NCBI RefSeq assembly: GCF_021404305.1
Contig: NZ_JABFTX010000004.1
Coordinates: 186,001-250,000 of the forward strand
Reading direction: 5' to 3'
DNA from: Billgrantia ethanolica
GTDB taxonomy: Bacteria > Pseudomonadota > Gammaproteobacteria > Pseudomonadales > Halomonadaceae
Length of the DNA: 64,000 nt
Part shown: piece by piece, positions 32,180 through 40,796 of the stretch
Numbering within the stretch: position 1 is the stretch's first letter
How the letters are laid out: each line of letters begins with the position of its first letter
Notes under the pieces: generated by a model
The model's input: the letters and a program-made list of their open reading frames with translations, nothing else
Told to the model about the DNA's origin: nothing
Databases searched by the model: none
Made by a program: the position numbers and the translations under genes

Positions 32180-33085
32180 TCACTTCCGATAGCGCTCATA
32201 GCAGGACTGGGGAAGCATCAGTACGGCGACATGTGCGCAGTGGCTCAGGCCCAGTCCGGACAGCGAGATTGCGGCAAGTTCGGCCTTCACCGAGAGCCCA
32301 AGCCGCTTCTTCCGCGCCGCCCGGTCAAGCACCTTGCGATTGATGGTCGCCCTTAGATAACGCGCTTCCCGCCACGACAGCCGAGCCGAACATTGCGCAA
32401 GCCATTCAGCATCGGGGCGGGGGGGAGTCGACTCGCCTGCATCCCGATTGCCGTTGCGGTCATCGCTGAGCCACAGGCAGGTAACGGTATCGTCGTAGTG
32501 GATCGCCGCCAGCTCGCACAGCACCTTGAGCCAGAAATGGATATCGCCATCGTCGCGCAAGCCGTCTAGCGGAAAGCCGCCCAGCGCCAGAAAACGCCCG
32601 CGACGAATGCAGGTGCCGCCGGTGTGAATGAAGTCGTGCTGGGCAATGGCTGCCAACGCCGTCCGCCGAGGGATCACCCCACTGGGCAGGCTGGCCGTTC
32701 GTGGCAACCTGCGATGCCCTTCCATCTGCTGATAGGCGTTGACGAACAGCTCGATGTCGGCGTGCCTGGCGATGGCCTCGGCATAGCGGGAGAGGTGATC
32801 GAAGAGCAGGATGCTGTCGGCATCGAAGAACACCAGCCAGGCGGCCCTGGCCTGCTCCGCTCCGAAGTTTCTGGCCTCCTGGGCTCCACCCTCGTCTTGT
32901 CGATACAGGCGTAGCCGGCCCTTGCCTGCATGTTGTTCGAGCAGTTGGTAGGAGCCGTCGGTCGAGCCGCCGTCCACCGCAATGACCTCGAAATCGCGAT
33001 AGGTTTGCTGATAGAGGCTGGCAAGCGAGTCCGTCAGCGTCGCTACCTGATTGAGGACAGGTATCACGACCGAGAAGAATGCCAT
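32180..33085 (-). CDS. Family 2 glycosyltransferase
   Basis: The 301-residue protein begins FFSVVIPVLNQVATLTDSL, with the nucleotide-binding DGGSTDGSYQLLEQ and a DxD-type FFDADS, typical of inverting GT-A enzymes. HTGGTCIRRGRFLALGGFPLDGLRDD marks the acceptor-side region. No membrane span is visible, so it probably works at the cytoplasmic face. It is the only recognisable glycosyltransferase in this cluster, so others must lie elsewhere. Donor and acceptor are unknown. Confidence 0.88.
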   Translation of the reverse strand: MAFFSVVIPVLNQVATLTDSLASLYQQTYRDFEVIAVDGGSTDGSYQLLEQHAGKGRLRLYRQDEGGAQEARNFGAEQARAAWLVFFDADSILLFDHLSRYAEAIARHADIELFVNAYQQMEGHRRLPRTASLPSGVIPRRTALAAIAQHDFIHTGGTCIRRGRFLALGGFPLDGLRDDGDIHFWLKVLCELAAIHYDDTVTCLWLSDDRNGNRDAGESTPPRPDAEWLAQCSARLSWREARYLRATINRKVLDRAARKKRLGLSVKAELAAISLSGLGLSHCAHVAVLMLPQSCYERYRK

Positions 33086-33086
33086 G

Positions 33087-34016
33087 TCAGTGACTCCGAC
33101 GGCGACGCCAGCGATGTTGATAGGCGAGCGTCAGCCCGCCGTCCCCAGGTCGTATCTGATGCAGCAGCCAGCGAGAAAGAAGGCGGCGCCCCAGGTCAAG
33201 CTCATAGAGCGTTCGATGCCACAGCAAGGCGAGGCGCTTTCCCCTCACCAAGGCCTGCACCATGCTCAGGTCACGGCGGTCCGCAAAGGTGCCGCGCGAA
33301 TGCTTGAAGCGAATGATCTGCTCGAACGAGACACAGCGAAGCTCGCCCAGACGAAAATGACAGCCGGGAGTCGCCAACATTTCACGCAGCGAGAGCCCGT
33401 GATGCCGACAGTCGTCGTCGTTGCGCCTGATCCGCGGTCGATGCGTCGTCTCGTCCTCGAGAGCCAGGTAGTCGATGCATTCGGCCTTGCGCACGCCATA
33501 AAGCTCGAGCACCAGACTCGCGTCCAGCAGCACCTCGTCATGGCGGAATCGATTGTTGGCGAGAAACGAGCGAAAGTACGAGAGTCTGGCCGCAGTGACG
33601 GAGAAGCGCCCCAGGCGGGCATGACGCAGGAAGTGGCCGGCGCTGTCGTCGAGCAGCCACCGCGCCAACTGGGCCGCCTCCTCACCGACCAGGATCAGCC
33701 AGCCATCCCGCGGTGCATGGCGGCCTCCTTCGGCTACAGGTAACGGTTGATATACCAGCAGCTCCAGCGCGGTTTCTCGCCCCGGCAGAATGATCCCGAC
33801 CAGTGCTTCCAGGTTGGCTCTGGCTCGCGGCGTGAGCCGCACACGCTCGCGGTAGCCGACCTCGGCCACGGCACAAGGAAGCCTTTCGCGCCCGCACGCT
33901 CCACGCGGCTTGAGGGCAAGCCGCCAGCAAGCGCCGCTCCGCTCCAGCGCTTCGACGGCGGCGCTGCGTGACATGGGCTCAGATGGAAAACTCAGGCCTG
34001 CGTATGATGCTTTCAT
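33087..34016 (-). CDS. Unknown protein of the exopolysaccharide cluster, NTase-like C-terminal region
   Basis: The 309-residue protein has no signal peptide. The second half, with LLDASLVLELYGVRKAECIDYL, then LREMLATPGCHFRLGELRCVSFEQIIRFK, recalls a nucleotidyltransferase-like domain that I know from uncharacterised capsule-cluster proteins (YG-x-R-x-x-D-x-DYL ... F-x-G-x-K-x-x-S-L-E-x-x-x-x-x-K); this is recall, not a search. It ends 1 nt before the GT2 gene, so the two are coupled. Function unknown; modification of the polymer or of a precursor is a guess from position. Confidence 0.6.
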   Translation of the reverse strand: MKASYAGLSFPSEPMSRSAAVEALERSGACWRLALKPRGACGRERLPCAVAEVGYRERVRLTPRARANLEALVGIILPGRETALELLVYQPLPVAEGGRHAPRDGWLILVGEEAAQLARWLLDDSAGHFLRHARLGRFSVTAARLSYFRSFLANNRFRHDEVLLDASLVLELYGVRKAECIDYLALEDETTHRPRIRRNDDDCRHHGLSLREMLATPGCHFRLGELRCVSFEQIIRFKHSRGTFADRRDLSMVQALVRGKRLALLWHRTLYELDLGRRLLSRWLLHQIRPGDGGLTLAYQHRWRRRRSH

Positions 34017-34057
34017 GGCATCTGCTCCACTCCGCCTAGGCTGCGTGAGGGATTGGA

Positions 34058-34765
34058 TCAGCCAAGGAAGTTGTAGTTGTCAGCGATCCACCGGTTGCGC
34101 TTCGCCAGTCGCCTCAGAGTGTCCTGATCGGGCCGCCACCCCAGCCCTGCAAGAAAGGCATCGAGCCGTTCGAGCGTCATGTCAAGCTCCTGGGCGGCAT
34201 AGCTCGACTGACCGTGCAGCGTCTCGAGAATGCCCCGGTAGTCATGATCCTTGGGCAGCCTGACCTGGGCATTGCGCTCACTGTGCTCCGAGGGAATGCC
34301 CGCCAGATAGCCCTTGTGATAAATGGCGTGGTAGCTCAGCGACAGGAAGTGCTCATCGGCCGCGGGAACGCGAACGAACCCCTTCATCCAGATCGCGTTG
34401 GCAAGGATTTGCCGGGCCTTCGCCGCGGGGTAGTAGCTTCCATGTCGATAGCCCGTTCCCGGCAGGCCGCTGACGCTGTAGAGGTCGCAGGCAATATCCC
34501 GCTTGCGACGATTGACGCCCACGCACTCGCTGAGCTTGTCGACATCCTCGTCGGCAACGAGAATGTCGACGTCCTCCCCTGGTTCGATAGCGGGCAAGGT
34601 GTCGAACCAGCGCAGCACGACATAATCGATGTTCTTCTCCTTCAGCGTATCGAGAAAGCCTGCCATGCCTACCCGGCCATCGATATAACGTCTGGGACCT
34701 AGCGGGTACCACAGCCAACTCGCATAGCGCTGCCTGGTATAGCGCTTGAGTTTCTTGAGCAACAT
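34058..34765 (-). CDS. Stand-alone nucleotidyltransferase-like protein, paralogue of the kinase fusion's N-terminus
   Basis: The 235-residue protein has DYVVLRWFDTLPAIEPGEDVDILV, whose D-x-D fits an NTase-fold metal site, then DLYSVSGLPGTGYRHGSYYP and ARQILANA. The same block, in degenerate form, opens the 637-residue protein encoded just upstream (34853-36766), so the two are paralogues. GGGAGGGG lies before the ATG at 34765. The substrate is unknown. Confidence 0.65.
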   Translation of the reverse strand: MLLKKLKRYTRQRYASWLWYPLGPRRYIDGRVGMAGFLDTLKEKNIDYVVLRWFDTLPAIEPGEDVDILVADEDVDKLSECVGVNRRKRDIACDLYSVSGLPGTGYRHGSYYPAAKARQILANAIWMKGFVRVPAADEHFLSLSYHAIYHKGYLAGIPSEHSERNAQVRLPKDHDYRGILETLHGQSSYAAQELDMTLERLDAFLAGLGWRPDQDTLRRLAKRNRWIADNYNFLG

Positions 34766-34852
34766 GTCCCCCCTCCCGCTATGCATCGACGCGCTCTCGC
34801 GTGTATGGATGGAGTGCTGGCCTGCCAGAGGCGCAAGCCATCAACTGCTGGG

Positions 34853-36766
34853 TCAGGCTGTCGGGCCCTGGCCGATCGATGCCTTGCGTCGATTAACGCG
34901 GGGAGCCCTTCCCCCAGCCATCATGCTCCGTATCTTCCGTCGGCCAATGCGCCTTAAGCCAATCAACGTGATGGCAACCAGCGTAATGTGGCGTACCACC
35001 TCCAGCAGAGGGCGTGGAAAGGGATAAAGACACATAAAGCGCGGCAAGCCAGTATAGGGCAACCATCGCAAAATGTAGGTTCCGCGCCGTGCCGAAGAAA
35101 CAGGTATGTCGCCGGGAAAGGACTCCGGCACCGGATACCAGGCATAGTTGCCCTTTAACGTATCCTGCTCCTGGAAGCCGGGCTGTAAAAACTCGAAATC
35201 GATCACTTTGAGACCCTTGCAAGGATCGTAAATTAAATTCTTTGGCTTCAAATCGATACATTCATAGCCGAGCCGACGATAGTGCAGGATGATCGAGCGC
35301 AAACGCTCGATGGCCCATATCGGCAGCAGCCCATGCGGGTAGAACAACGGCTTGGGCGAAAGAATGCTCGGCAGACTGTTTTCGTACCACTCGAACACCA
35401 GATAGTGAGGGCCGATTTCCAGGATGCGCGAGACCTCCGGCAGCGAGCTACCCAACTCACGCGCCTTGACCTCACGCTCGAGGAAACGCTCGCGACCCGG
35501 TCGAAAGGTCTTGCAGATCGCCCGCCGCCCGTGGAAGTCGATCAACTCCACCTTGGCTCGGCGCGCATGTTCGCTCAAATCGGCCAGTACCGGATAGGGC
35601 GAGGCGAAGGCGGCATTGCGCTGTCGGGCGCACGCCACGACCTCATCCACCCTCTCGGGCGCCACAATGCCGAGATACTCCACGGCCTGCATGGCGTTGT
35701 CGGAGGAGTGAACGGGGTTGCAGTGCTGCGAGGTGGGTTGGCCCCGGTTGACCAGGCGACGCATCTGCTCCTTCACCGTGAACACACGGGCATTGTCCAC
35801 CAGCTCGGAGGCGCCCGATGCCTTCGAGGGCGAGAGGTCCGGATAGACATCGTGGGTCACCAGGAGGTACGCAGGCAGGCCCCCACTGGTCGGGTACGGT
35901 CCTCGCCCCCAATTGCCGCCGCGGATCAGATCGGCCACCTCGTCGCGATGCTCACCGTCGATCGGCGCCTCATGGAGCACGTCGAACCCGTTGCGGACAA
36001 GCACCTCCCGCAGCCCATCGAGCCTCTCCAGCCCGCGCTCACGGATGAGATATACCGCCAGGCCCGGCGCGACGTCTTGGGTCGAGACCTGCAGGCGCAG
36101 CTTCAGCCAGGGATTGACAGCGGACAGCTTCTCCACGGTATCCGAAAGCGGTGCCCAGCCCGCCTCGCCGAGCAGCCCATCCAGCGACTCGAGGTCGAGC
36201 CGGATAGGTGGCGGCCACAGGCCGCAGCGGGCGTTCAGCGCCTCGATGGCGCTGGCGTGGGGCGATGCCATGTAGCCATCGCCAATGGCGCTCTCGCTGG
36301 CCAGGCCGCTGGCCAAGCCGAGGTGGTAGACCGCCTCCACGCTCAGTGCCATCAGTCGCTGTGCATCGCTGGCCAGGCGGGGAGCGGGCTGGGCACGGGC
36401 CGCGGCAAGCAGTTCACGAGCCCGCCGCACCGGCAGGTAGGCCACCTTGTTGCGGTCACTGCCCGGCAGCCCGCCAACGCTGTAGAGGGTACAGCGCAGA
36501 TCGCCCGGCCGCGCGGTGGTGCCGAGCAGCGTCACTACCTGCGGCAAACCGTCGTCGTCCACCAGCAGCACCACCTCCTCACCGCCGGGCCAGGGTACCG
36601 CGGCACCCGGCCAGTGCAGGAAAAGATGGTCGACGCCGCGCTCCGCCAAGGTCTCGGCCAGCCTATCGAACCCCGCCTGCCCGGCAACGTAATAGTGCCG
36701 AGGGGTGCGTCGCTTACCCCGGGGTCCCCGGGCCAACCTGTTCCGAACTTGCTTCCAGCTCTTCAT
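34853..36766 (-). CDS. Three-domain protein: degenerate NTase-like, NDP-kinase-like and protein-kinase-like
   Basis: The 637-residue protein (numbering from a GTG three codons earlier) appears to have: residues 30-225, an NTase-like block with LYSVGGLPGSDRNKVAYLP but with EEVVLLV in place of the DVDIL of its paralogue; residues 236-375, an NDP-kinase-like part with YLIRERGLERLDGLREVLVR, RGGNWGRGP and NPVHSSD, which mirrors the active-site-following N-x-x-HGSD signature; residues 410-540, a kinase-like part with AICKTF (Lys), ECIDLKPKNLIYD (catalytic Asp) and VIDFEF (metal Asp). I know no characterised protein of this layout. It lies in the exopolysaccharide operon and overlaps the interrupted gene upstream by about 50 nt. 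Confidence 0.65.
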   Translation of the reverse strand: MKSWKQVRNRLARGPRGKRRTPRHYYVAGQAGFDRLAETLAERGVDHLFLHWPGAAVPWPGGEEVVLLVDDDGLPQVVTLLGTTARPGDLRCTLYSVGGLPGSDRNKVAYLPVRRARELLAAARAQPAPRLASDAQRLMALSVEAVYHLGLASGLASESAIGDGYMASPHASAIEALNARCGLWPPPIRLDLESLDGLLGEAGWAPLSDTVEKLSAVNPWLKLRLQVSTQDVAPGLAVYLIRERGLERLDGLREVLVRNGFDVLHEAPIDGEHRDEVADLIRGGNWGRGPYPTSGGLPAYLLVTHDVYPDLSPSKASGASELVDNARVFTVKEQMRRLVNRGQPTSQHCNPVHSSDNAMQAVEYLGIVAPERVDEVVACARQRNAAFASPYPVLADLSEHARRAKVELIDFHGRRAICKTFRPGRERFLEREVKARELGSSLPEVSRILEIGPHYLVFEWYENSLPSILSPKPLFYPHGLLPIWAIERLRSIILHYRRLGYECIDLKPKNLIYDPCKGLKVIDFEFLQPGFQEQDTLKGNYAWYPVPESFPGDIPVSSARRGTYILRWLPYTGLPRFMCLYPFPRPLLEVVRHITLVAITLIGLRRIGRRKIRSMMAGGRAPRVNRRKASIGQGPTA

Positions 36767-37685
36767 GAGGCTCACCCTGATGCTGTTCTCGCGCCCCTGA
36801 ACCTGCCGTCATGGTGCTGGCAGGTGGCTGCGCTTCGTCGATGAAGCAGGCGTCGAACACCTTGAGTGCGGCCGAAGGTGTGAACAGACCGGAAGCCACA
36901 CCCGGCCACAGCATGACCTCCTGACGACGCACGAACTGCTCTACGCGGATGGGGATGCGCTCCTGGCCCAGGGCGCTGATCACGGCATAGCGATGCTGTC
37001 CCACCAGCACATGCCAGCGCTAGCGACCGTCGGGATGGCTCAGCACAAGGGCACGAATGTCGCCATCGGTACCGTCATGGCGGCGCACGCCATGGGTGCG
37101 TATCGACTCCACCAGCCGTGCCAGGCGCTCCACCTCGACGTGTAGCTTGAGCTCGCTCACCGGTCCGCAGAACTTCCAGCCGGCCTCAAGACCAAGCTCC
37201 TTTCCCAGCACCCTGGCGTTTTCTCGCTCTTCAGCGCGACGTCGCTGGATGCGCTTCTGCTCCAGCGTTAGCGGGTCCCAGGGCCATGGCGAAAGCCAGG
37301 TCGGCAGGGCATCCAGCTCCGCCGCCTCGCCGCTGTCGAGACCGAAGAACTCGGCCGCCGAACGGGGCTGCCAGCCGTGGTAGAACCCCTCCAGCGCCGC
37401 CCGGATCAGCGCTCGCTCCTGGCCGGGATTGGCCAGGGCACGCGGTATCACGCCGGCAAGGGGCCGCGGCCGGTCGAACGGGTAATTGAGCAGGCCGAAG
37501 CCCCGGGCCACGGGGGCGTCGAGCAACAGGCGGCGCCCTGGGTGGCGATAGCTGAGCATCAACGGGTTGCCCTCGTAGCTGCGCGCATCCACAGGGCGGA
37601 AGCGCTTCATCGATTGCAGGTGAAAGCCGCATTTCTCCACCTTGCGGATGACCCAGAGCCGGATGAGCTGCACCTCGATTCGCAT
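36714..37685 (-). pseudogene. ParB-like-domain gene interrupted by an in-frame amber codon
   Basis: From the ATG at 37685 the frame runs 221 residues to a TAG at 37020-37022 and continues open in the same frame for about 100 more codons to 36714. The stop falls inside what looks like one conserved segment: SHPDG-R-stop-RWHVLVGQHRYAV, followed by ISALGQERIPIRV, which resembles the DG-x-HR ... ALG-x-x-x-IPV part of ParB/Srx-like domains; the residues before it (LHVEVERLARLVESIRTHGV) fit the preceding helix. A GTG at 37010 could restart translation but has no clear ribosome binding site. Function unknown; a sequencing error is possible. Confidence 0.7.
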
Positions 37686-37686
37686 G

Positions 37687-39675
37687 TCATCCCCCCTTGG
37701 CCACTGGGCCCAGCATGGCCGCGAGCGTGACACCCGAGGCCAGACCCGCCTGGACATGACGCACAGCGGGCGTAGCGACCCGAGCCTGACGGGCTTGCCA
37801 GATCAGGTCGGCCAGCTCCTCCGTCGGTCGGTAATCCAGCGGCGCCGCCTGCAGCAGCTGACGAACCAAGGTGTGATCGGTATTGGCCAGCGCCGTTTCG
37901 AGCCTGCGCAGGAAGGCATCGAGCATCGGCCACTCCCAGTAGCGCTCGGAGCTGGTCAAGATGCGGTCATGACAGGTACGTGTCGCGGTGCCACCGATCA
38001 GCAGCTCTTCGTAGAGCTTTTCGCCCGGCCGCAGCCCGGTATAGACGATTTCGATATCCCCCGCCGGATTGCTGGCGTCCCTCACCGAGAAGCCGGAGAG
38101 CCGAATCATGTTCAGCGCCAGGTCGCGAATGCGCACCGGCTCCCCCATGTCGAGCACGAAGACCTCTCCCCCGCTACCCATGGCGCCGGCCTGAATGACG
38201 AGCTGAGCCGCTTCGGGAATGGTCATGAAGTAGCGCGTGATGTCGGGGTGCGTGACCTCGACCGGGCCCCCCTGCTCGATCTGCTGGCGGAAACGCGGCA
38301 CCACCGAGCCGCTCGAGCCCAGCACGTTGCCGAAGCGCACCATGCAGAAGCGGGTCTGGCTTCCCGCCCTGGCGAAAGCCTGGCAGATCAGCTCGGCCAG
38401 GCGCTTGGAGGCCCCCATCACGTTGGTAGGCCGCACCGCCTTGTCGGTGGAGATCATGACGAAGGTCGCCACACCTCCTTTCATGGCCGCCTGGGCCAGT
38501 TCGAGGGTGCCGAACACATTGTTGCGCAGCCCTTCGACGAGGTTGTGCTCGACCAGCGGTACATGCTTGTAGGCCGCGGCATGATAGACGGTGTCCACCT
38601 CGAAAGTGGCGAAGATCGTCGCCAGCGCTTCGCGATGCTGCACCGAAGCCAGCAGCGGCTTGAGCTCGACACCGGCCCGCATGGCGGGGTGTCGCAGCAG
38701 CTCCTGCTCGATGGCATAGAGGGCGAACTCGCACTTGTCGAGCAGCAGCAGGCGGGCCGGCTGCTGCTCCAGAATCTGCCGGCACAGCTCGCTGCCGATC
38801 GACCCGCCGGCGCCGGTCACCATGACCGTCTTGCCGCGTACCTCGGCATCCAGCAGCTCCCGGAAGGGCGGCACCGGCTCCCGGCCCAGCAGGTCTTCCA
38901 GGGCCACGTCACGCACTTCCGACAGGCTCGCACGGCCGGCGATCACATCGGCGCTGCCGGGAATGGTCTTGACCGGCACGGAGAGCGCCGACAGACGCTG
39001 CAGGATCTCCCGCCGCCGGCAGCGCGGCGCACTGGGGACGGCCAACAGCACCATCGCCGCCTTGTGCTCCGCGATCAACGCGGCCAGGGCGACCGGCTGA
39101 TAGACGCGCAGACCCTCGACCAGGGCACCGTCGAGGCCGCGCCAGTCGTCGACGAAGGCCACCGGCTCGAACTCGATGCCGTGGCGCAGCGCCACCGCCA
39201 GCTCGCAGCCGGCCGCCCCGGCCCCATAGATGATGACCGGACGGCACTTGCGACGCTGATGCTGCAGATAGAGCTCACGCAGCAGGAAGCGCACGCCGCC
39301 GATCCCCAGCAGTACCAGCAGGGCATAGGTGATGATGATGGGCATGACCAGCGGGGGACTCTTGAACTTAGTCACCAGCAGCAGCACGCCAGCCGATGCC
39401 ATGACTGCCAGTGCCGCCCTCAGTACCGTGGTGTGGTTCATGTAGCGGATCACCACCCGATACAGGCCCAGCCACAGGAACAGCACCAGGCTGATCAGGG
39501 CCACGATAAGGCTCGTCGAGCCTAGCTGCAGGTCGAGGAAGGCCGCCAGACTCTCCAGGTGGAGGGCAGCCGCAAGGTGCACGCTGGCCATGACGATGAG
39601 CGCGTCGACCGCCACCAGTACGCGCCGTTTGACGCAGCGAGGAAGCCGCAGCAGCGGCTGCAAGGAAATCTGCAT
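37687..39675 (-). CDS. CapD/WbpM-type membrane NDP-sugar 4,6-dehydratase/epimerase
   Basis: The 662-residue protein has four N-terminal membrane helices, a first Rossmann part (VIIYGAGAAGCELAVAL) and a second, catalytic one (VMVTGAGGSIGSELCRQIL) with VYHAAAYKHVPLVE and a STDKAV ... NVMGASKR region. Long CapD/WbpM proteins of this kind are usually UDP-GlcNAc 4,6-dehydratases. In the catalytic motif the expected YxxxK tyrosine position reads M (NVMGASK), as it does in FlaA1/WbpM relatives. It is likely to supply a deoxy-amino sugar for the polymer. Confidence 0.9.
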   Translation of the reverse strand: MQISLQPLLRLPRCVKRRVLVAVDALIVMASVHLAAALHLESLAAFLDLQLGSTSLIVALISLVLFLWLGLYRVVIRYMNHTTVLRAALAVMASAGVLLLVTKFKSPPLVMPIIITYALLVLLGIGGVRFLLRELYLQHQRRKCRPVIIYGAGAAGCELAVALRHGIEFEPVAFVDDWRGLDGALVEGLRVYQPVALAALIAEHKAAMVLLAVPSAPRCRRREILQRLSALSVPVKTIPGSADVIAGRASLSEVRDVALEDLLGREPVPPFRELLDAEVRGKTVMVTGAGGSIGSELCRQILEQQPARLLLLDKCEFALYAIEQELLRHPAMRAGVELKPLLASVQHREALATIFATFEVDTVYHAAAYKHVPLVEHNLVEGLRNNVFGTLELAQAAMKGGVATFVMISTDKAVRPTNVMGASKRLAELICQAFARAGSQTRFCMVRFGNVLGSSGSVVPRFRQQIEQGGPVEVTHPDITRYFMTIPEAAQLVIQAGAMGSGGEVFVLDMGEPVRIRDLALNMIRLSGFSVRDASNPAGDIEIVYTGLRPGEKLYEELLIGGTATRTCHDRILTSSERYWEWPMLDAFLRRLETALANTDHTLVRQLLQAAPLDYRPTEELADLIWQARQARVATPAVRHVQAGLASGVTLAAMLGPVAKGG

Positions 39676-39706
39676 GGCATTTCCCTCTGATTCGCTTGGC
39701 CGCTCA

Positions 39707-40783
39707 TCACGGCCCCGAAAGTTCCAGGGCCTCGGCGACCCGCGTCCAATCGAGATACTTGAAGTTCTGGTTCATCGAGACGTTTCTGCCGCTCTGCACC
39801 ACCATCAGCCCCAGGGGGAAACGCTCGCCGAAGCTGAAAGCGCTGACTTCAATGCCATCCGTGTCTCTGACGCTGCCGATGCCGCGTTCGCCGTCTTCGT
39901 CGATACGGAACATTCCCCGGAGGCGATAGGGTGGGCTGGCGTCGAGCACGGCGAAGCGGTGATTGCCCTGGCTCGAGACGATCAGGTACTGATCGCCGTA
40001 CAGGGCCAGCCCTTCGATGTCGGGCTTCAAGGGAGATGTCGCTTCGATCACCAGCTCGCGGCCGGTGGTCGCATCCGGCGCCGCCTGCATGACCCAGACG
40101 CCAAAGGCCTCCTCGCCGACGAACAGCAGCGAGCGCTGATCGTCCGCCACACAGCCCTCGGGCTGGGAGTCGAGCTGGAATGAGCGCAGCAGCTCGACCT
40201 GCGGAGCCTCCTGCACGATGTAAAGGCGATGCTGGAGATAGCTGCCATCCTTGCCATTGGTGAACACATGCAGCTCTTCGCCGTGGCGGTATAGGCAAAC
40301 GCCGTAGATCTCCGATAGATCTGTCGCCACCTTGCCGATCAGGCCCACCTCTCCGCTCGCATCGATCTCGAAGACCGCCAGGCTGTCGGTGTCACGATGG
40401 GTCGCCACGGCGATGTCTCGGCGGCGTCCGTCGAGCAGCACGTCCTGGCGCAGGTCGACGTTGTTCAACCTGCCTACCGGCAGCGACTGCACCCGCGCGC
40501 CCGTCAGGTCGTAGACCTCCAGGCCGCGCTTCTTGTCGGTACCCAGTATCAGGCTGCGCTCGGGCGCCTGGGCGTTGTACCAGATGGCCGGGTCGTCAGC
40601 GGCATCGCCACTGCTTTCCACCGGTACCGTCTCGCCCACGGCACTGATGATGACCAAGGATTGTGCAGCAGCCGGTGGGGTAGTCGTCCAAGGCCATACC
40701 AGCACCCAGCCCACTCCGACCAGGAGTGCCAGGCCGAGAAGATACTTGAACGATCGCCAACGCATGAGGTTCGATAGATTCAT
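39707..40783 (-). CDS. Phytase-like (beta-propeller 3-phytase family) membrane-anchored protein
   Basis: The 358-residue protein has an N-terminal signal anchor (FKYLLGLALLVGVGWVLVW) and then the beta-propeller phytase pattern: DAADDPAIWYN, LILGTDKKRGLEVYDL, RDIAVATHRDTDS, QPEGCVADDQRSLLFVGEEAFGVW and KPDIEGLALY. Propeller phytases are calcium-dependent phosphatases of phytate. In a polysaccharide operon between the polymerase-like and CapD-like genes its natural substrate is more likely a phosphorylated glycan or lipid intermediate, but this is inference. Confidence 0.82.
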   Translation of the reverse strand: MNLSNLMRWRSFKYLLGLALLVGVGWVLVWPWTTTPPAAAQSLVIISAVGETVPVESSGDAADDPAIWYNAQAPERSLILGTDKKRGLEVYDLTGARVQSLPVGRLNNVDLRQDVLLDGRRRDIAVATHRDTDSLAVFEIDASGEVGLIGKVATDLSEIYGVCLYRHGEELHVFTNGKDGSYLQHRLYIVQEAPQVELLRSFQLDSQPEGCVADDQRSLLFVGEEAFGVWVMQAAPDATTGRELVIEATSPLKPDIEGLALYGDQYLIVSSQGNHRFAVLDASPPYRLRGMFRIDEDGERGIGSVRDTDGIEVSAFSFGERFPLGLMVVQSGRNVSMNQNFKYLDWTRVAEALELSGP

Positions 40784-40796
40784 GATGGACTCCGCG

